From an uncultured Ectothiorhodospiraceae bacterium (GTDB lineage: Bacteria > Pseudomonadota > Gammaproteobacteria > Nitrococcales > Nitrococcaceae), in the NCBI GenBank assembly GCA_913057145.1, contig CAJXNJ010000007.1, positions 1 through 63,273 of the forward strand: DNA of 63,273 nucleotides. Reading direction: 5' to 3'. The notes beneath the pieces are model-generated. The model did not search any database, was not told where the DNA came from, and was given only the letters and a program-made list of their open reading frames with translations. Position 1 is the stretch's first letter; each line of letters starts with the position of its first letter. This document shows, one piece after another, positions 7,938 through 18,141 of this stretch. The position numbers and the translations under genes were made by a program.

Positions 7938-8834
7938 TTAACGCTGCCGATGCGGGACGACCAACGAGTCCAGCGGCACACGGACCTCGCCGGCTTCTGT
8001 AGCAACCTGGGCCTGCGCATCCGTCCCCCAGGCGTGTCCATAAGCGACTTCCCAGGTAGCAGGCAGCCGCCCTTGCTCATCCTGCAAAAGCGCATAGGCC
8101 TCGGCCATACGCTGCCACTGCCGTGGGGTGGTCAGACCCGAGGCCCTGGCCTTGAGCGCGTTGCGCAGCCCCAGCGCGGTAAGATCAGCCACCAGCGCAT
8201 CCACGCTCGGATAGGTCAGCGTGAAATGCTCCATATCCATCACCGGATCAGCGAGCCGGGCGGTGACCAGGGCATCGCCTATATCGTGCATATCGATAAA
8301 CGGCTGGACATGGGCAGCCTGATCCACGGCCTGCCAGGCGCCCCGCAACTCCTGCAGGGTATCCGGCCCGAAAGTGGAAAACATCACCAGCCCACCGGGC
8401 CGCAGGATGCGCTGCAGCTCCCGGGCAAGCGCATGGAGATCATCGCTGCGATGCAAAGCGAGATTGGAGAAGACAAGATCAAAGCTGTCATTGGCAAAAG
8501 GCAGCCCGCGCATGCCCCCAGAGACACCGGGCAAGCGGCGCCAGCGCCCGAGCACACGGCGCGCCCGCCTCACCCAAGTCGGCGAGAAATCCATCACCAC
8601 CTGGCGCGCTCGCGGATAACGCTGCCGTAATTCCGGTGCGGCAAGCCCGGTCGCGCAACCGAGGTTGAGGATGGAAGCCGGAGTAAGGCGCACGTAATCC
8701 AGCCGCTCGAGCAAACGCCGGGCCACCTCACGGTGCAGTACTGCCGCGTCGTCAAACTGCAACGCAGCTTTTTGCATGTGACGCAGCATCGCCCGGATAT
8801 CGAGTCCGGTTTTTTCATCATCGGGCGTATTCAT
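7938..8834 (-). CDS. bioC: malonyl-ACP O-methyltransferase
   Basis: Methylates malonyl-ACP with S-adenosylmethionine to start pimeloyl-ACP synthesis for biotin. It has 298 residues from Met 8834. The class I methyltransferase motif is ILNLGCATG near residue 55, with an acidic residue at the end of the second strand (VVMDFSP). BioC-specific segments follow: FSTFGPDTLQELRGAW, HVQPFIDMHDIGDAL and EVAYGHAWG. The frame is open further upstream to 8954, but the extra 40 residues look non-conserved and would overlap the divergent comF gene. It stands without the other bio genes here. Confidence 0.9.
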   Translation of the reverse strand: MNTPDDEKTGLDIRAMLRHMQKAALQFDDAAVLHREVARRLLERLDYVRLTPASILNLGCATGLAAPELRQRYPRARQVVMDFSPTWVRRARRVLGRWRRLPGVSGGMRGLPFANDSFDLVFSNLALHRSDDLHALARELQRILRPGGLVMFSTFGPDTLQELRGAWQAVDQAAHVQPFIDMHDIGDALVTARLADPVMDMEHFTLTYPSVDALVADLTALGLRNALKARASGLTTPRQWQRMAEAYALLQDEQGRLPATWEVAYGHAWGTDAQAQVATEAGEVRVPLDSLVVPHRQR

Positions 8835-8922
8835 CGCTTCATGATCGCATATCGCACCATTGGTCGGGATGGGCCGGCCGAGCTCTACCCGGTTGCTGAC
8901 AGGGTTGAGAGGCTTGTTGGGT

Positions 8923-9618
8923 ATGGATACCCAATGGCGCCAGACAACGCGCATTCAGCATTGGCTGCATCAGATCTTCAGCGGCCGCTGCCGATTCTGC
9001 GCGGCACGCTGCCAGTACCGTGAGATCTGCCCGGGCTGCCTGGAGGATTTACCCTGGATTACGGCCGCTTGCCGGCACTGCGGTATGCCGCTTGCATCCG
9101 GCGCGGACTGCTGTGCCCGGTGTTTAAGCCAACCACCCGCCATTGATCGCACGGTTGCCCTCTGGGCGTATTGCGACGGCATTGATGCATTGATTCGGGC
9201 TTTCAAGCTCAATGCCGATCTTGCAGCCGGGCGGCTTTTGGCCGAACTCGCCCGCGAGGCATTGGCCCGACGCGGGATTCGATGCATCGGCCCGCTGCTG
9301 CCCATGCCGCTTCACCCCAAGCGCTACCGTGAGCGCGGTTTTAATCAATCCGCCATGATTGCGCACTGGCTCGGGCCCACGGTGATGCCCGGACAGGTAC
9401 AACGCATCGTCAATACGCCCTCACAACGAGGGCTGGACGCCGCTGCGCGGCAGACCAATCTGCAGAGTGCTTTTGTCCTCAACCAGCCGCCGCCGCGTGC
9501 CATCACACTGATCGACGATGTCCTGACGACCGGGGCATCGCTGCATGCCCTCGCGCAGACGCTGCGTCGCGGCGGGACACAGTGGGTTGAGGCGATCGTT
9601 CTGGCCCGGGCCATTTAG
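8923..9618 (+). CDS. comF: ComF family amidophosphoribosyltransferase-like protein
   Basis: A 231-residue protein with an N-terminal zinc-ribbon-like region (paired Cys in CRFCAARC, CPGC, CRHCG, CCARC) and a C-terminal phosphoribosyltransferase domain with the PRPP-loop motif ITLIDDVLTTGAS. ComF family members take part in late steps of natural transformation, possibly at the replication/single-strand DNA interface. The start at 8923 (ATG) has a weak GAGAGG element upstream; an in-frame GTG lies at 8860. The gene faces away from bioC and meets ubiA tail to tail with a 15-base gap. Confidence 0.88.
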   Translation: MDTQWRQTTRIQHWLHQIFSGRCRFCAARCQYREICPGCLEDLPWITAACRHCGMPLASGADCCARCLSQPPAIDRTVALWAYCDGIDALIRAFKLNADLAAGRLLAELAREALARRGIRCIGPLLPMPLHPKRYRERGFNQSAMIAHWLGPTVMPGQVQRIVNTPSQRGLDAAARQTNLQSAFVLNQPPPRAITLIDDVLTTGASLHALAQTLRRGGTQWVEAIVLARAI

Positions 9619-9633
9619 CCCCGGTGGTGCGAC

Positions 9634-10515
9634 TCAGGGCATCAACGCGTACTCGAGCAACAGCCCGAGGAAGATCACGCCACCATAGATATTGTTGTTG
9701 AGAAAGGCGCGAAAGCTGCCTTCGCGACTTCGATCACGAATCAACCACTGCTGATAGCCGAAAAGCCCGGCCGCCGCGATGACGCTCGCCGCATAGATCA
9801 GCCCCAATCCGGCGCGCCAGCCAATGATGAGCAGTAAGAGCGTCAGCAGTGCCTGCAAAAGCCCGATCATCGCGCGGTCATGGCGGCCGAAGAGTATGGC
9901 CGTGGAGCGAATACCGATCTTCAGATCATCATCCCGGTCAACCATGGCGTATTCGGTGTCATAGATCGTCGCCCAGATGACTGCGGCGAGGAAGACCAGC
10001 CAGGCGACAACGGTAATCTCACCGGATTGCGCCGCAAAAGCCATGGGGGCCGCCCAGCCAAAAGCCGCCCCCAAGTGGATCTGCGGCAGATGTGTGTGGC
10101 GCTTCATGAACGGGTAGCTCGCTGCCAGCGCTACGCCAACGAAGGCCAGCATGATGGTCAGGGTATTCATGAGCAGCACCAGGGCAAAAGCCGCGAGGCA
10201 GAGCAGCGCGAAAAGCATCAATGCCTCGCGCTCGCTGACCGCCCCCGTGGTGAGCGGGCGGTTGCGGGTGCGCTTTACATGCCGGTCGAAATCGCGATCG
10301 GCATAGTCATTAATGACACAGCCTGCCGCCCGCATGATCAGCACACCCAGGACAAACACCACCAGCACATCGGCCCGTGGCAGTCCTTCGGCCGCCAACC
10401 AGAGCGCCCAGAGCGTCGGCCAGAGCAGCAGAAAATTACCGATCGGCCGGTCCAGTCGGGCGAGCCGCGCATAAAGCCCCAGTCGATGACGCCAGTCAGC
10501 GACGATCGTGCTCAT
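9634..10515 (-). CDS. ubiA: 4-hydroxybenzoate polyprenyltransferase
   Basis: Attaches the octaprenyl-type side chain to 4-hydroxybenzoate in ubiquinone synthesis. It is a 293-residue integral membrane protein of the UbiA superfamily. The first Asp-rich motif is [20 protein letters not shown] near residues 69-88, and the second is [20 protein letters not shown] near 165-184. UbiA-specific [14 protein letters not shown] is near the N-terminus. The start overlaps the ubiC end by 20 bases, consistent with translational coupling; UbiC makes its substrate. Confidence 0.96.
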   Translation of the reverse strand: MSTIVADWRHRLGLYARLARLDRPIGNFLLLWPTLWALWLAAEGLPRADVLVVFVLGVLIMRAAGCVINDYADRDFDRHVKRTRNRPLTTGAVSEREALMLFALLCLAAFALVLLMNTLTIMLAFVGVALAASYPFMKRHTHLPQIHLGAAFGWAAPMAFAAQSGEITVVAWLVFLAAVIWATIYDTEYAMVDRDDDLKIGIRSTAILFGRHDRAMIGLLQALLTLLLLIIGWRAGLGLIYAASVIAAAGLFGYQQWLIRDRSREGSFRAFLNNNIYGGVIFLGLLLEYALMP

Positions 10516-11062
10516 GGGAGAGCTCCTCTAGCAGCGGTTGCAAAAATACCTCCGTCACCAACAAAGGCCGTCGGGCGATATGAAACACCGAACGACGCGC
10601 CCAACAGGGCAGATCAGACTGCGGCATCACCCGCATCCCAAGCCGGGATGACGCATCGACGCGGGCAAGCTCTATTGGCCCGCGCACCACACGATAACGC
10701 CCGAATAAAAGCGTACCAAGCGGCTGACGGCCGAGCTGGCGCAGTCGGCGCAGCGGCCCGGTCAGGCTACTGCCGGGAATCACGCTGCGCGCATAAACAA
10801 GCGGCGTCCGGCCGCTGCATAACAAAACCTCACGCACCCAATGCCAGCGCATGGCTTGACTGCCCAGTCGATAACACTCATCAGGCCAGGCCCGCGCCCA
10901 ATGCTCATCCAGCACCACGACATTAAATGCACTGCCGGCGAGGTTGCGCAGACGACGCGTCAGCGAGCCCGGCTCATCCAACCAGGGACGAAGCAGCCGT
11001 GGTGCAGCGGGGACCTGAGGAACGGCGCGTGGTCGCCAGTGGCAACCATCAAACCTGTGCAT
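10496..11062 (-). CDS. ubiC: chorismate lyase
   Basis: Removes pyruvate from chorismate to give 4-hydroxybenzoate, the ring precursor used by UbiA. It has 188 residues, near the family length. The WxREVLLC segment near the middle and [13 protein letters not shown] are typical of UbiC. The late Glu in the TEVFLQPLL segment corresponds to the catalytic-site glutamate region. I start at ATG 11062 because GAGGGAG lies six bases upstream; an in-frame TTG at 11080 is less likely. The gene overlaps the recG end by 14 bases and ubiA by 20 bases. Confidence 0.88.
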   Translation of the reverse strand: MHRFDGCHWRPRAVPQVPAAPRLLRPWLDEPGSLTRRLRNLAGSAFNVVVLDEHWARAWPDECYRLGSQAMRWHWVREVLLCSGRTPLVYARSVIPGSSLTGPLRRLRQLGRQPLGTLLFGRYRVVRGPIELARVDASSRLGMRVMPQSDLPCWARRSVFHIARRPLLVTEVFLQPLLEELSHEHDRR

Positions 11063-13124
11063 AACGTTCTCCCTCGCCAACCCAGCGACGGATCAATTCA
11101 TCAACGGCCTGCGGATAATCGCGCAGCAACCCGGGAGCCACCGCCTGGACGTCATCAAGCAGATCGGCATCGCGCAGCAGATCGGCGATGCGATACATCA
11201 ACGCCCCGGTCTGCCGCGTTCCAAGCACCTCTCCCGGGCCACGAATCTCGAGATCACGCCGGGCGATGCGAAATCCATCATTGGTCTCGCGCAGGATGGC
11301 CAGCCGGTCCCGTGCTGTCTCACCCAGCGGCCCATGATACAGAAGCACGCAACTGCTCCTGGCCTCACCCCGGCCGACTCGCCCCCGGAGCTGATGCAAC
11401 TGTGCAAGGCCGAGGCGCTCGGCATTCTCGATGATCATGAGCGAGGCATTGGGGACATTCACGCCGACCTCAATGACGGTGGTAGCCACCAGCAGATCGA
11501 CTTCCCCGGCTTCGAAGCGGCGCATGACCGCCTCTTTCTCGGCGGCCGTGAGACGTCCGTGAACCAGTTCAACGCGCAGTGAGGGCAGCTGCTCCTGCAA
11601 AAGCGCGGCGGTTGCCTGTGCAGCCTCAGCTTCAAGCACATCGGATTCTTCAATAAGCGTGCAGACCCAATAGGCCTGTCGGCCGCTCGCGCAGGCCTGT
11701 TGTATACGCTCAATCACTTCATCCCGCCGGGCATCCGGCAGCGCGACAGTCTGCACCGGCGTGCGGCCCGGCGGCAGCTCATCGATGACCGAGGTATCAA
11801 GATCGGCATAGGCGGTCATCGCCAGGGTGCGCGGAATCGGTGTTGCTGTCATGACCATCTGATGCGGCTGGGTATCGCCACTGCCCTTATCCCTGAGCGC
11901 CAGGCGCTGATGCACGCCAAAACGATGCTGCTCATCAATCACCACCAGGCCCAGCGAATGAAACGCCACCGCATCCTGAAAGAGCGCATGCGTACCGACG
12001 ACCACCTGAATCTCGCCGTTGGCAAGGGCGGCCAGCGTCTCGCGTCGCTCCGCGGCCCTGCTGCGGCCACCCAGCCAGCCAACCCGCAGACCCAGCGGCT
12101 CAAACCACTCGCGAAAGCCCCGCTCATGCTGCTCCGCCAGAAGCTCGGTTGGTGCCATGACAGCCGCCTGCCAGCCGTTCTCAACGGCCCGCAGCGCCGC
12201 CAGCGCGGCAATCACCGTTTTACCCGAGCCGACATCCCCCTGGACGAGGCGCAGCATGGGCTGCGGGGCGGACATATCGCCCAGGACTTCCTGATACACC
12301 CGCTGCTGAGCGGCGGTGAGTGCAAAACCGAGCTGCCCGAGAAAAGTCTCGGCGAGAGCGCCCCCTTGCTGCATGGCCGGCGCCGGAGCGGTATCCCGCT
12401 GCTCGGCACGCAGTCGCAGGAGGCTCAGGCGATGCGCCAGCAGTTCCTCAAAGGCAAGCCGCCTGACCGCCGGGTGCTTCCCCTCAAGCAGGGCCTGGGT
12501 ATCGGCATCGGCATCGGGCTTATGCACCGCGGCAAGCGCCGAGTGCAGCGACGGCAGACCCAGTCCATCCAGCACCGATGCCGGCAGCCAGTCGGTCATC
12601 AGGGCCGGCATGCTCAGTGCCGAGCCAATGGCACGCCGGAGCTGGTATTGCGTAATTCCCTCACTGGACGGATAGACCGGCTTGAATTCACCCTGAGGCG
12701 GCGGAGCATCCTCGGCCACGCATTCCCAGTCGGGATGCACGATCTGCAGCATGACAGGGCCCGGTCGTGCCTCCCCAAACACCCGCAGCCGCTGCCCACG
12801 GATCAACTGTCGCTGTTGGGTGGCAAAGAAATGAAAAAACACCAGCTCGAGGCTGCCGCTGCCATCGTTGATTCGGCAGATCAGTCGACGGCGACGTCCG
12901 GTCACGACCTCGCTGGCGGTAATTTCTCCTTCCACCAGGGCCTGATCCCCCGGGCGCAGTTCACCGATACGCAGCACACGGGTGCGATCCTCATAACGCA
13001 GCGGCAGGTGAAAAGGCAGGTCCTCGGCACGGTGGATACCGAGTCTTTGAAGCCGCTCGGAGAGCCGAGGACCAACACCGGCAAGCCGTGAAAGCGCTGT
13101 GCCGGCTGCAGCGGCAGTGCTCAT
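11049..13124 (-). CDS. recG: ATP-dependent DNA helicase RecG
   Basis: Branch-migration helicase that regresses stalled forks and processes recombination intermediates. It is 691 residues with the standard layout: N-terminal wedge/OB domain (about 1-230), then two RecA-like helicase lobes. Motifs visible are QGDVGSGKT (Walker A), VIDEQHRFG (the DEQH box typical of RecG), MTATPIPRTL, and QLRGRVGRG (motif VI). It follows ridA by 3 bases and overlaps ubiC. The position after spoT repeats the enterobacterial gmk-rpoZ-spoT-trmH-recG order, with ridA in the place of trmH. Confidence 0.97.
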   Translation of the reverse strand: MSTAAAAGTALSRLAGVGPRLSERLQRLGIHRAEDLPFHLPLRYEDRTRVLRIGELRPGDQALVEGEITASEVVTGRRRRLICRINDGSGSLELVFFHFFATQQRQLIRGQRLRVFGEARPGPVMLQIVHPDWECVAEDAPPPQGEFKPVYPSSEGITQYQLRRAIGSALSMPALMTDWLPASVLDGLGLPSLHSALAAVHKPDADADTQALLEGKHPAVRRLAFEELLAHRLSLLRLRAEQRDTAPAPAMQQGGALAETFLGQLGFALTAAQQRVYQEVLGDMSAPQPMLRLVQGDVGSGKTVIAALAALRAVENGWQAAVMAPTELLAEQHERGFREWFEPLGLRVGWLGGRSRAAERRETLAALANGEIQVVVGTHALFQDAVAFHSLGLVVIDEQHRFGVHQRLALRDKGSGDTQPHQMVMTATPIPRTLAMTAYADLDTSVIDELPPGRTPVQTVALPDARRDEVIERIQQACASGRQAYWVCTLIEESDVLEAEAAQATAALLQEQLPSLRVELVHGRLTAAEKEAVMRRFEAGEVDLLVATTVIEVGVNVPNASLMIIENAERLGLAQLHQLRGRVGRGEARSSCVLLYHGPLGETARDRLAILRETNDGFRIARRDLEIRGPGEVLGTRQTGALMYRIADLLRDADLLDDVQAVAPGLLRDYPQAVDELIRRWVGEGERYAQV

Positions 13125-13127
13125 CGC

Positions 13128-13520
13128 TCAGCCGGCTTTGCTGAGACTCAGAATGGCTTCCACCTCGACACCCGCGCCTTTCGGCAGCTCTGCCACACCA
13201 ATGGCTGCGCGGGCCGGATAAGGCTCGGTGAAATACTCGGTCATGATGGCATTGACCGTGGCGAAATGGCCGAGATCGGTCAGAAAGATCGAGAGCTTGC
13301 AAATATCCTCAAGACCACCGCCGGCGGCCAGGCAAAGGTTGCTGAGGTTGTCGAATACCCGTCGGGTCTGCGCTTCAATACCCGGGCCGACCATTTCCAT
13401 GGTCACCGGGTCGAGCGGGATCTGTCCGGAGATAAAGACCAGATCGCCCACCTGGACGGCCTGTGAGTAGGGCCCGATCGCAGCCGGTGCCTGATCGGTT
13501 TGAATAATTCGGCGGGTCAT
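13128..13520 (-). CDS. ridA: RidA family reactive enamine/imine deaminase
   Basis: Hydrolyses reactive 2-aminoacrylate-type enamines/imines formed by PLP enzymes, protecting those enzymes. It has 130 residues, a normal YjgF/YER057c/UK114 length. Family features: the N-terminal [20 protein letters not shown], the active-site Arg in [21 protein letters not shown], and the C-terminal Glu of EVEAI. ATG at 13520 overlaps the spoT stop by one base (TGATG) with GGAGAGG upstream; the frame also allows TTG at 13523. It sits where trmH lies in enterobacteria. Confidence 0.93.
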   Translation of the reverse strand: MTRRIIQTDQAPAAIGPYSQAVQVGDLVFISGQIPLDPVTMEMVGPGIEAQTRRVFDNLSNLCLAAGGGLEDICKLSIFLTDLGHFATVNAIMTEYFTEPYPARAAIGVAELPKGAGVEVEAILSLSKAG

Positions 13521-15685
13521 CAACCTCTCCTTCGAGTGATGCGGAGTACCGCAGACAGTCCGCGCAAGCGGCGCATGATGCGGGCCAGGTGAACACGCCC
13601 GCGCACATCGAGCACGAGCTTCATGGTGGCAATCATGCCTTCCTTCTCTTCGATTTCAACGGCATCGATATTGGAATCAAGATCGGAAATCACCGCGGCC
13701 ACACTCGCGAGCACCCCGCGGCGATTCATGACTTCGACATCAATGGCCACCGGATACTCGCCTTCCGCGACCGCATCCCATTGCACATCCACCCATTTCT
13801 CCGGGTGATTGCGGTATTCACGAATGTTGTTGCAGTCCTGATGGTGAATGACCACCCCGCGACCGGCACTGGCAAAACCGACAATGGGATCACCCGGAAT
13901 CGGCCGACAACAGCGCGCGAAGGTGACAACCGCGCCCTCATTCCCGCGAATCGTCAGCGCCCCGCTGCTACCGGTCTTATCCAGATCGGCTGACGCCTCA
14001 TCCACCCCGGAGAGATGGCGCGCCACGAGCCAGGGCATACGACGTCCGAGCCCCACCTCGGCAAACACCGCTTCCAACTCGTCTGCCCCCAGGGCCTCGA
14101 GTGCGGCATCAACCTGCTCGGGTGAAATCGCCTTGAGCGAGAGATCCATGGCGCCGAGGGCCTGATCCACCAGCCTCTGCCCGAGCTCCGCGGCCTCGGT
14201 ACCCTGCAGCCGCTTGAGGCTGTGACGGATCCCCGATCGCGCCTTGGCAGTCACCACGAAATCCAGCCAGGCGGGATTGGGCCGGGCAATCGGGGCGGTA
14301 ATAATCTCTACCGTCTGCCCGGTGGCAAGCGGTGTTCTCAGTGGTGCGAGGCGATGGTCAATATTCGCAGCGATGCAGGCATCGCCGATCTGTGAGTGCA
14401 CGGCGTAGGCGAAATCCACCACCGTCGCGCCCTTCGGCAGCTCCATAATGTCGCCATTGGGCGTGAAGACGTAAATCTCATCGGGCAGCAGATCAATTTT
14501 GACGTTCTCAATGAACTCAAGCGGATTGCCGGCGCTCTCCTGCATTTCCATCAGGCCGTGAACCCATTCCCGGGCGCGGGTCTGAGCCACGTTACTGGCA
14601 GAGCCCGCGTCCTTATAGAGCCAATGCGCGGCGATGCCGGCTTCGGCCACCCGATCCATCTCGGCGGTGCGGATCTGCACTTCCACCTGAATGCGATGCG
14701 GCCCGAGCAGCGTTGTATGCAGGCTCTGATAACCATTCACCTTGGGGATGGCGATGTAATCCTTGATGCGGCCCGGCAGCGGTTTGTACAGGCCATGACA
14801 ATAGCCGAGCACCCGATAACAGGTATCCACATCGGCCACCACCACGCGAAAACCATAGACATCAAAGATGTCATCAAAACCGGCCTGCTTGCTGCGCATC
14901 TTCTGGTAAATACTCCAGAGATGCTTCTGCCGGCCGATCACATGCGCCTCGATACCCCCTTCGACCAGACTCTCGGCAATGGCATCGCGCACGGTATCGA
15001 GCAGCTCGCGCCGATTACCCCGTTGCTGGCGGACGCGTTCCTTTAAAACCCGATAGCGCATCGGGTAGAGCGCGGCGAACCCGAGGTCCTCAAGCTCAAC
15101 ACGCATGCTGTTGATGCCCAGACGCTGGGCGATGGGGGCATAGATCTCCAGCGTCTCGCGCGCGATGCGTGAGCGCTTGCTCGGCGGCATCACGAAAATG
15201 GTGCGCATGTTATGCAGCCGGTCGGCGAGCTTGATCAAAATGACCCGGATGTCCTGAGACATCGCCATGACCATTTTGCGGAAGTTCTCGGCCTGTGCCT
15301 CGGCTTTGCTGCGGAAGTTGATCTGCGTGAGCTTGGAGACACCATCCACAAGCTGTGCGACTTCCGGGCCGAAAGCTTCAGCAATTTCCGCCTTGGCGGT
15401 GGGGGTGTCCTCTATGACGTCATGCAGTATGGCCGCACAGAGACTCTCGGCATCGAGCCCCATATCGCCCAGCGTGCGGGCAACGGCCAGAGGATGAGTG
15501 ATGTAGGGCTCTCCGGAGAGCCGCCGCTGGCCCTCATGGGCAGCGGCACCGAATTGATAGGCGCGATAGACCTTTTCAACCTGGCGGGGCTCCAGGTAGT
15601 TCTCAAGCAGCGTGCAAAGATCAGCCGCCCGGGCTGCGGAATCGGAACCCGCTTCATGGCGAATGATCGGCTCGCTGCTCGCCAT
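13520..15685 (-). CDS. spoT: bifunctional (p)ppGpp synthetase/hydrolase
   Basis: Makes and degrades the stringent-response alarmone (p)ppGpp. It is 721 residues, with the full long-RSH domain order. The HD hydrolase region is near residues 60-160 with intact HDVIEDT, so hydrolase activity is expected. The synthetase has [20 protein letters not shown] and EVQIRT. TGS (about 405-465), helical and ACT domains (C-terminal, with [19 protein letters not shown]) follow. It lies 8 bases downstream of rpoZ and overlaps ridA by one base. The intact HD residues and operon position argue for SpoT rather than RelA. Confidence 0.96.
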   Translation of the reverse strand: MASSEPIIRHEAGSDSAARAADLCTLLENYLEPRQVEKVYRAYQFGAAAHEGQRRLSGEPYITHPLAVARTLGDMGLDAESLCAAILHDVIEDTPTAKAEIAEAFGPEVAQLVDGVSKLTQINFRSKAEAQAENFRKMVMAMSQDIRVILIKLADRLHNMRTIFVMPPSKRSRIARETLEIYAPIAQRLGINSMRVELEDLGFAALYPMRYRVLKERVRQQRGNRRELLDTVRDAIAESLVEGGIEAHVIGRQKHLWSIYQKMRSKQAGFDDIFDVYGFRVVVADVDTCYRVLGYCHGLYKPLPGRIKDYIAIPKVNGYQSLHTTLLGPHRIQVEVQIRTAEMDRVAEAGIAAHWLYKDAGSASNVAQTRAREWVHGLMEMQESAGNPLEFIENVKIDLLPDEIYVFTPNGDIMELPKGATVVDFAYAVHSQIGDACIAANIDHRLAPLRTPLATGQTVEIITAPIARPNPAWLDFVVTAKARSGIRHSLKRLQGTEAAELGQRLVDQALGAMDLSLKAISPEQVDAALEALGADELEAVFAEVGLGRRMPWLVARHLSGVDEASADLDKTGSSGALTIRGNEGAVVTFARCCRPIPGDPIVGFASAGRGVVIHHQDCNNIREYRNHPEKWVDVQWDAVAEGEYPVAIDVEVMNRRGVLASVAAVISDLDSNIDAVEIEEKEGMIATMKLVLDVRGRVHLARIMRRLRGLSAVLRITRRRG

Positions 15686-15693
15686 AAACCGGA

Positions 15694-16029
15694 TTACTCG
15701 GCCGGCTTATCCTCTTCGTTGACTGCCTCCGGCTCTGCCTCGGCCGCCGGTGCCTCGGCATCGGTTTCTTCCACGGCTTCAGCAGCTTCAGCGGCCTCAT
15801 CGAGCGCGCCCAGCGCCTCTGCAGCCTCAGCCTCCACATTGAGGATGTCAGAATTGACATACCCATCGGCGATTTCGCGCAGCGCGACGACCGTAGGCTT
15901 GTCATTTTCCCAGTCAACGAAGGGCTCGCTTCCGTGCGCCACCTGACGGGCGCGCCGCGAAGCAGCCAGAACCAGCTCAAAACGGTTATCGATCGTACCG
16001 AGGCAGTCCTCGACCGTCACTCGTGCCAT
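15694..16029 (-). CDS. rpoZ: RNA polymerase omega subunit with acidic tail
   Basis: The small subunit that binds the beta-prime C-terminus and helps assemble RNA polymerase. The conserved part is residues 1-63 ([41 protein letters not shown]). The protein is 111 residues, with a C-terminal extension of about 48 residues made largely of Ala and Glu: about 18 acidic residues and a single Lys. Such acidic tails suit a halophile but are low complexity. It precedes spoT by 8 bases. GGAGG lies upstream of the ATG. Confidence 0.95.
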   Translation of the reverse strand: MARVTVEDCLGTIDNRFELVLAASRRARQVAHGSEPFVDWENDKPTVVALREIADGYVNSDILNVEAEAAEALGALDEAAEAAEAVEETDAEAPAAEAEPEAVNEEDKPAE

Positions 16030-16113
16030 GGTGGCAACCTCCAGTGTTCAAATCCGTAATCAATGGAATCAGTCTATCGTGAAAAAGCCCGGCCAATAAA
16101 GCATTTATCGCTG

Positions 16114-16740
16114 CTAGAGCCGGGTAAGCGCGGCCAGCGCCTCGGCATGAACGCTCAACTGTCGCTCACGACGCAACCGTCGCGTACGCACGATGGCCTC
16201 CAGATCGGCCAGTGCGACATCAAAATCATCATTCCAGACCAGATAATCATACTCATCGCAATGGCTCATCTCGCTGACGGCCGCGGCCATGCGCGAGGCA
16301 ATGACCTCATCGGAGTCCTGATTGCGGGCCCGCAACCGTGCCTCCAGAGCCTGTTGTGAAGGCGGCAGGATGAATATGGAAACCGTATGCGGCAGGCGCT
16401 CGCGAATCTGCCTGGCACCCTGCCAATCAATCTCTACCAGCACATCCCGACCGGCCCGCAGATCGGCCTCGACCGCTGCATGCGTGGTTCCATAGCGCCG
16501 GTCAAAGACATGGGCATGCTCGAGAAATGCGCCCGCTTCAATCAGACGCACAAACTCTGCTTCATCGACAAAGTGATAATCCACACCTTCCTGCTCCCCG
16601 GGGCGCGGGCTGCGCGTGGTATGCGAGACCGAAATCACAAGCCCCGGGTCGCGCTCCATCAACGCGCGCAACAGCGAGGTCTTGCCAGCCCCGGATGCCG
16701 CAGAGACGATGTAGATTGTTCCAGTCATGCCCGTATTCAT
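16114..16740 (-). CDS. gmk: guanylate kinase
   Basis: Phosphorylates GMP/dGMP to GDP/dGDP. From Met 16740 it has 208 residues. The P-loop is [12 protein letters not shown] near residues 11-22. GMP-binding features follow: [13 protein letters not shown] and GVDYHFVD. The lid region has [17 protein letters not shown]. The frame is open to 16776, but the extra residues are not family-like; a further Met at 16728 is also possible. It heads the run gmk-rpoZ-spoT-ridA-recG-ubiC-ubiA, an 84-base gap separating it from rpoZ, and is divergent from rph. Confidence 0.95.
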   Translation of the reverse strand: MNTGMTGTIYIVSAASGAGKTSLLRALMERDPGLVISVSHTTRSPRPGEQEGVDYHFVDEAEFVRLIEAGAFLEHAHVFDRRYGTTHAAVEADLRAGRDVLVEIDWQGARQIRERLPHTVSIFILPPSQQALEARLRARNQDSDEVIASRMAAAVSEMSHCDEYDYLVWNDDFDVALADLEAIVRTRRLRRERQLSVHAEALAALTRL

Positions 16741-16791
16741 CTCGTTAATGCTACCCTTTCGGGCTCTTTCCCGCATCGATTAAAGGCACTC

Positions 16792-17523
16792 ATGCAGCAG
16801 TCAACCCAGCGCCCGAGCGGGCGCAACGCCAACCAGCTCCGCGATATCCGCCTGACCCGAGGCTTCACCCGACACGCCGAGGGCTCTGTTCTGGTCGAAT
16901 TTGGCGACACCCGCGTCCTCTGCACCGCCACCATCGAAGAGCGTGTTCCACCCTGGCTGCGCAACAGCAACAAGGGCTGGGTGACCGCCGAATACGGCAT
17001 GTTGCCAAGGGCAACCGGCAGCCGCACCGACCGCGAAGCCGCGCGCGGCCGCCAGCAGGGTCGCACGGTCGAGATCCAGCGACTCATCGGCCGGGCATTG
17101 CGCGCTGTGGTCGACCTCGAAGCACTGGGTGAGCGGCGCGTGGTCATCGACTGCGACGTCCTCCAGGCTGATGGTGGCACTCGCACGGCCTCGATCACCG
17201 GCGGCTATGTCGCGCTGGCCGATGCCGTGGCCACCCTCATGAAAGCCGGCAAGGTCCGACGCAATCCGCTGCATGGACAGGTGGCTGCGATTTCCGTGGG
17301 CATCTATCAGGGCATGCCGGTCCTCGATCTGGACTATGCCGAAGACTCAGAGGCGGAGACCGACATGAACGTCATCATGAATGATGCCGGGCATTTCATT
17401 GAGGTACAGGGTACCGCCGAGGGGCATGCTTTTCGTCGCGCCGAACTGGACGCCATGCTGGACCTGGCGGCCGATGGCATCGATGCACTGATGGCCGAGC
17501 AACGCAAAGCCCTGGAGGCCTGA
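16792..17523 (+). CDS. rph: ribonuclease PH
   Basis: Phosphorolytic 3'-to-5' exoribonuclease that trims tRNA 3' ends. It has 243 residues. Family segments are intact: [48 protein letters not shown], and [16 protein letters not shown] with its phosphate-binding Arg residues. I start at ATG 16792 ([17 protein letters not shown]); the long open frame upstream overlaps gmk and is not family-like. It is followed after 3 bases by rdgB, a common pairing. Confidence 0.96.
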   Translation: MQQSTQRPSGRNANQLRDIRLTRGFTRHAEGSVLVEFGDTRVLCTATIEERVPPWLRNSNKGWVTAEYGMLPRATGSRTDREAARGRQQGRTVEIQRLIGRALRAVVDLEALGERRVVIDCDVLQADGGTRTASITGGYVALADAVATLMKAGKVRRNPLHGQVAAISVGIYQGMPVLDLDYAEDSEAETDMNVIMNDAGHFIEVQGTAEGHAFRRAELDAMLDLAADGIDALMAEQRKALEA

Positions 17524-17526
17524 GCC

Positions 17527-18141
17527 ATGGCAACCGTCGAGCGATTGGTCCTTGCCAGCGGCAATCAGGGCAAACTGCTCGAACTCGAGGCGTTACTGGA
17601 GGGGCTGATCACCGATATCCGGCCCCAGTCGTTCTATTATGTGCCGGAAGCCGCCGAGACCGGCACGACGTTTATCGAAAACGCCATCATCAAGGCGCGT
17701 AACGCCGCCGAACACACGGGGCTACCTGCCATTGCCGATGACTCGGGGCTTGAGATCAGCGGTCTTGATGGTGCACCGGGTGTGCGTTCAGCGCGATGGG
17801 CGGGCGACGAGGCCGACGATGCGGCCAATAACGCCTGCCTGCAGGATGCGTTGATTGACCTTGAACCCGAAGAGCGCAAAGCCTGTTATCGCTGTGTACT
17901 GGTCTATCTTCGCCATGCAGCCGACCCTGCGCCGGTCATCGCCGAAGGTGTCTGGCACGGCGAGGTCATCGCCGAGCCACGCGGCAGCGCGGGATTTGGT
18001 TATGACCCGCACTTCTACCTACCTGAGCAGGCCTGCACGGCCGCCGAGCTGAATGCCGCACAGAAAAACCAGCTCAGCCATCGGGCCCAGGCCCTGCGCG
18101 ATCTTCGCCAAAAACTCGAGGCGGAATGGACACGCGGCTGA
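17527..18141 (+). CDS. rdgB: dITP/XTP pyrophosphatase
   Basis: Hydrolyses dITP, XTP and related non-canonical purine nucleotides to monophosphates, keeping them out of DNA and RNA. It has 204 residues. The family signature LASGNQGKLLEL is at residues 9-20, followed by ADDSGLEISGLDGAPGVRSAR and the C-terminal GSAGFGYDPHF segment and SHRAQAL. It starts 3 bases after rph and its end overlaps hemW by 16 bases, so the three genes are probably co-transcribed. Confidence 0.96.
   Translation: MATVERLVLASGNQGKLLELEALLEGLITDIRPQSFYYVPEAAETGTTFIENAIIKARNAAEHTGLPAIADDSGLEISGLDGAPGVRSARWAGDEADDAANNACLQDALIDLEPEERKACYRCVLVYLRHAADPAPVIAEGVWHGEVIAEPRGSAGFGYDPHFYLPEQACTAAELNAAQKNQLSHRAQALRDLRQKLEAEWTRG

Noticed and set aside
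8835-8954. 40-residue extension of bioC
   Set aside because: It crosses the comF start region and has no family similarity; ATG 8834 gives a normal BioC length.
11700-13091. 463-codon open frame on the plus strand
   Set aside because: It lies entirely antisense to recG, is rich in Arg/His/Gln as expected from reverse-complemented GC-rich codons, and has no ribosome binding site or family features.
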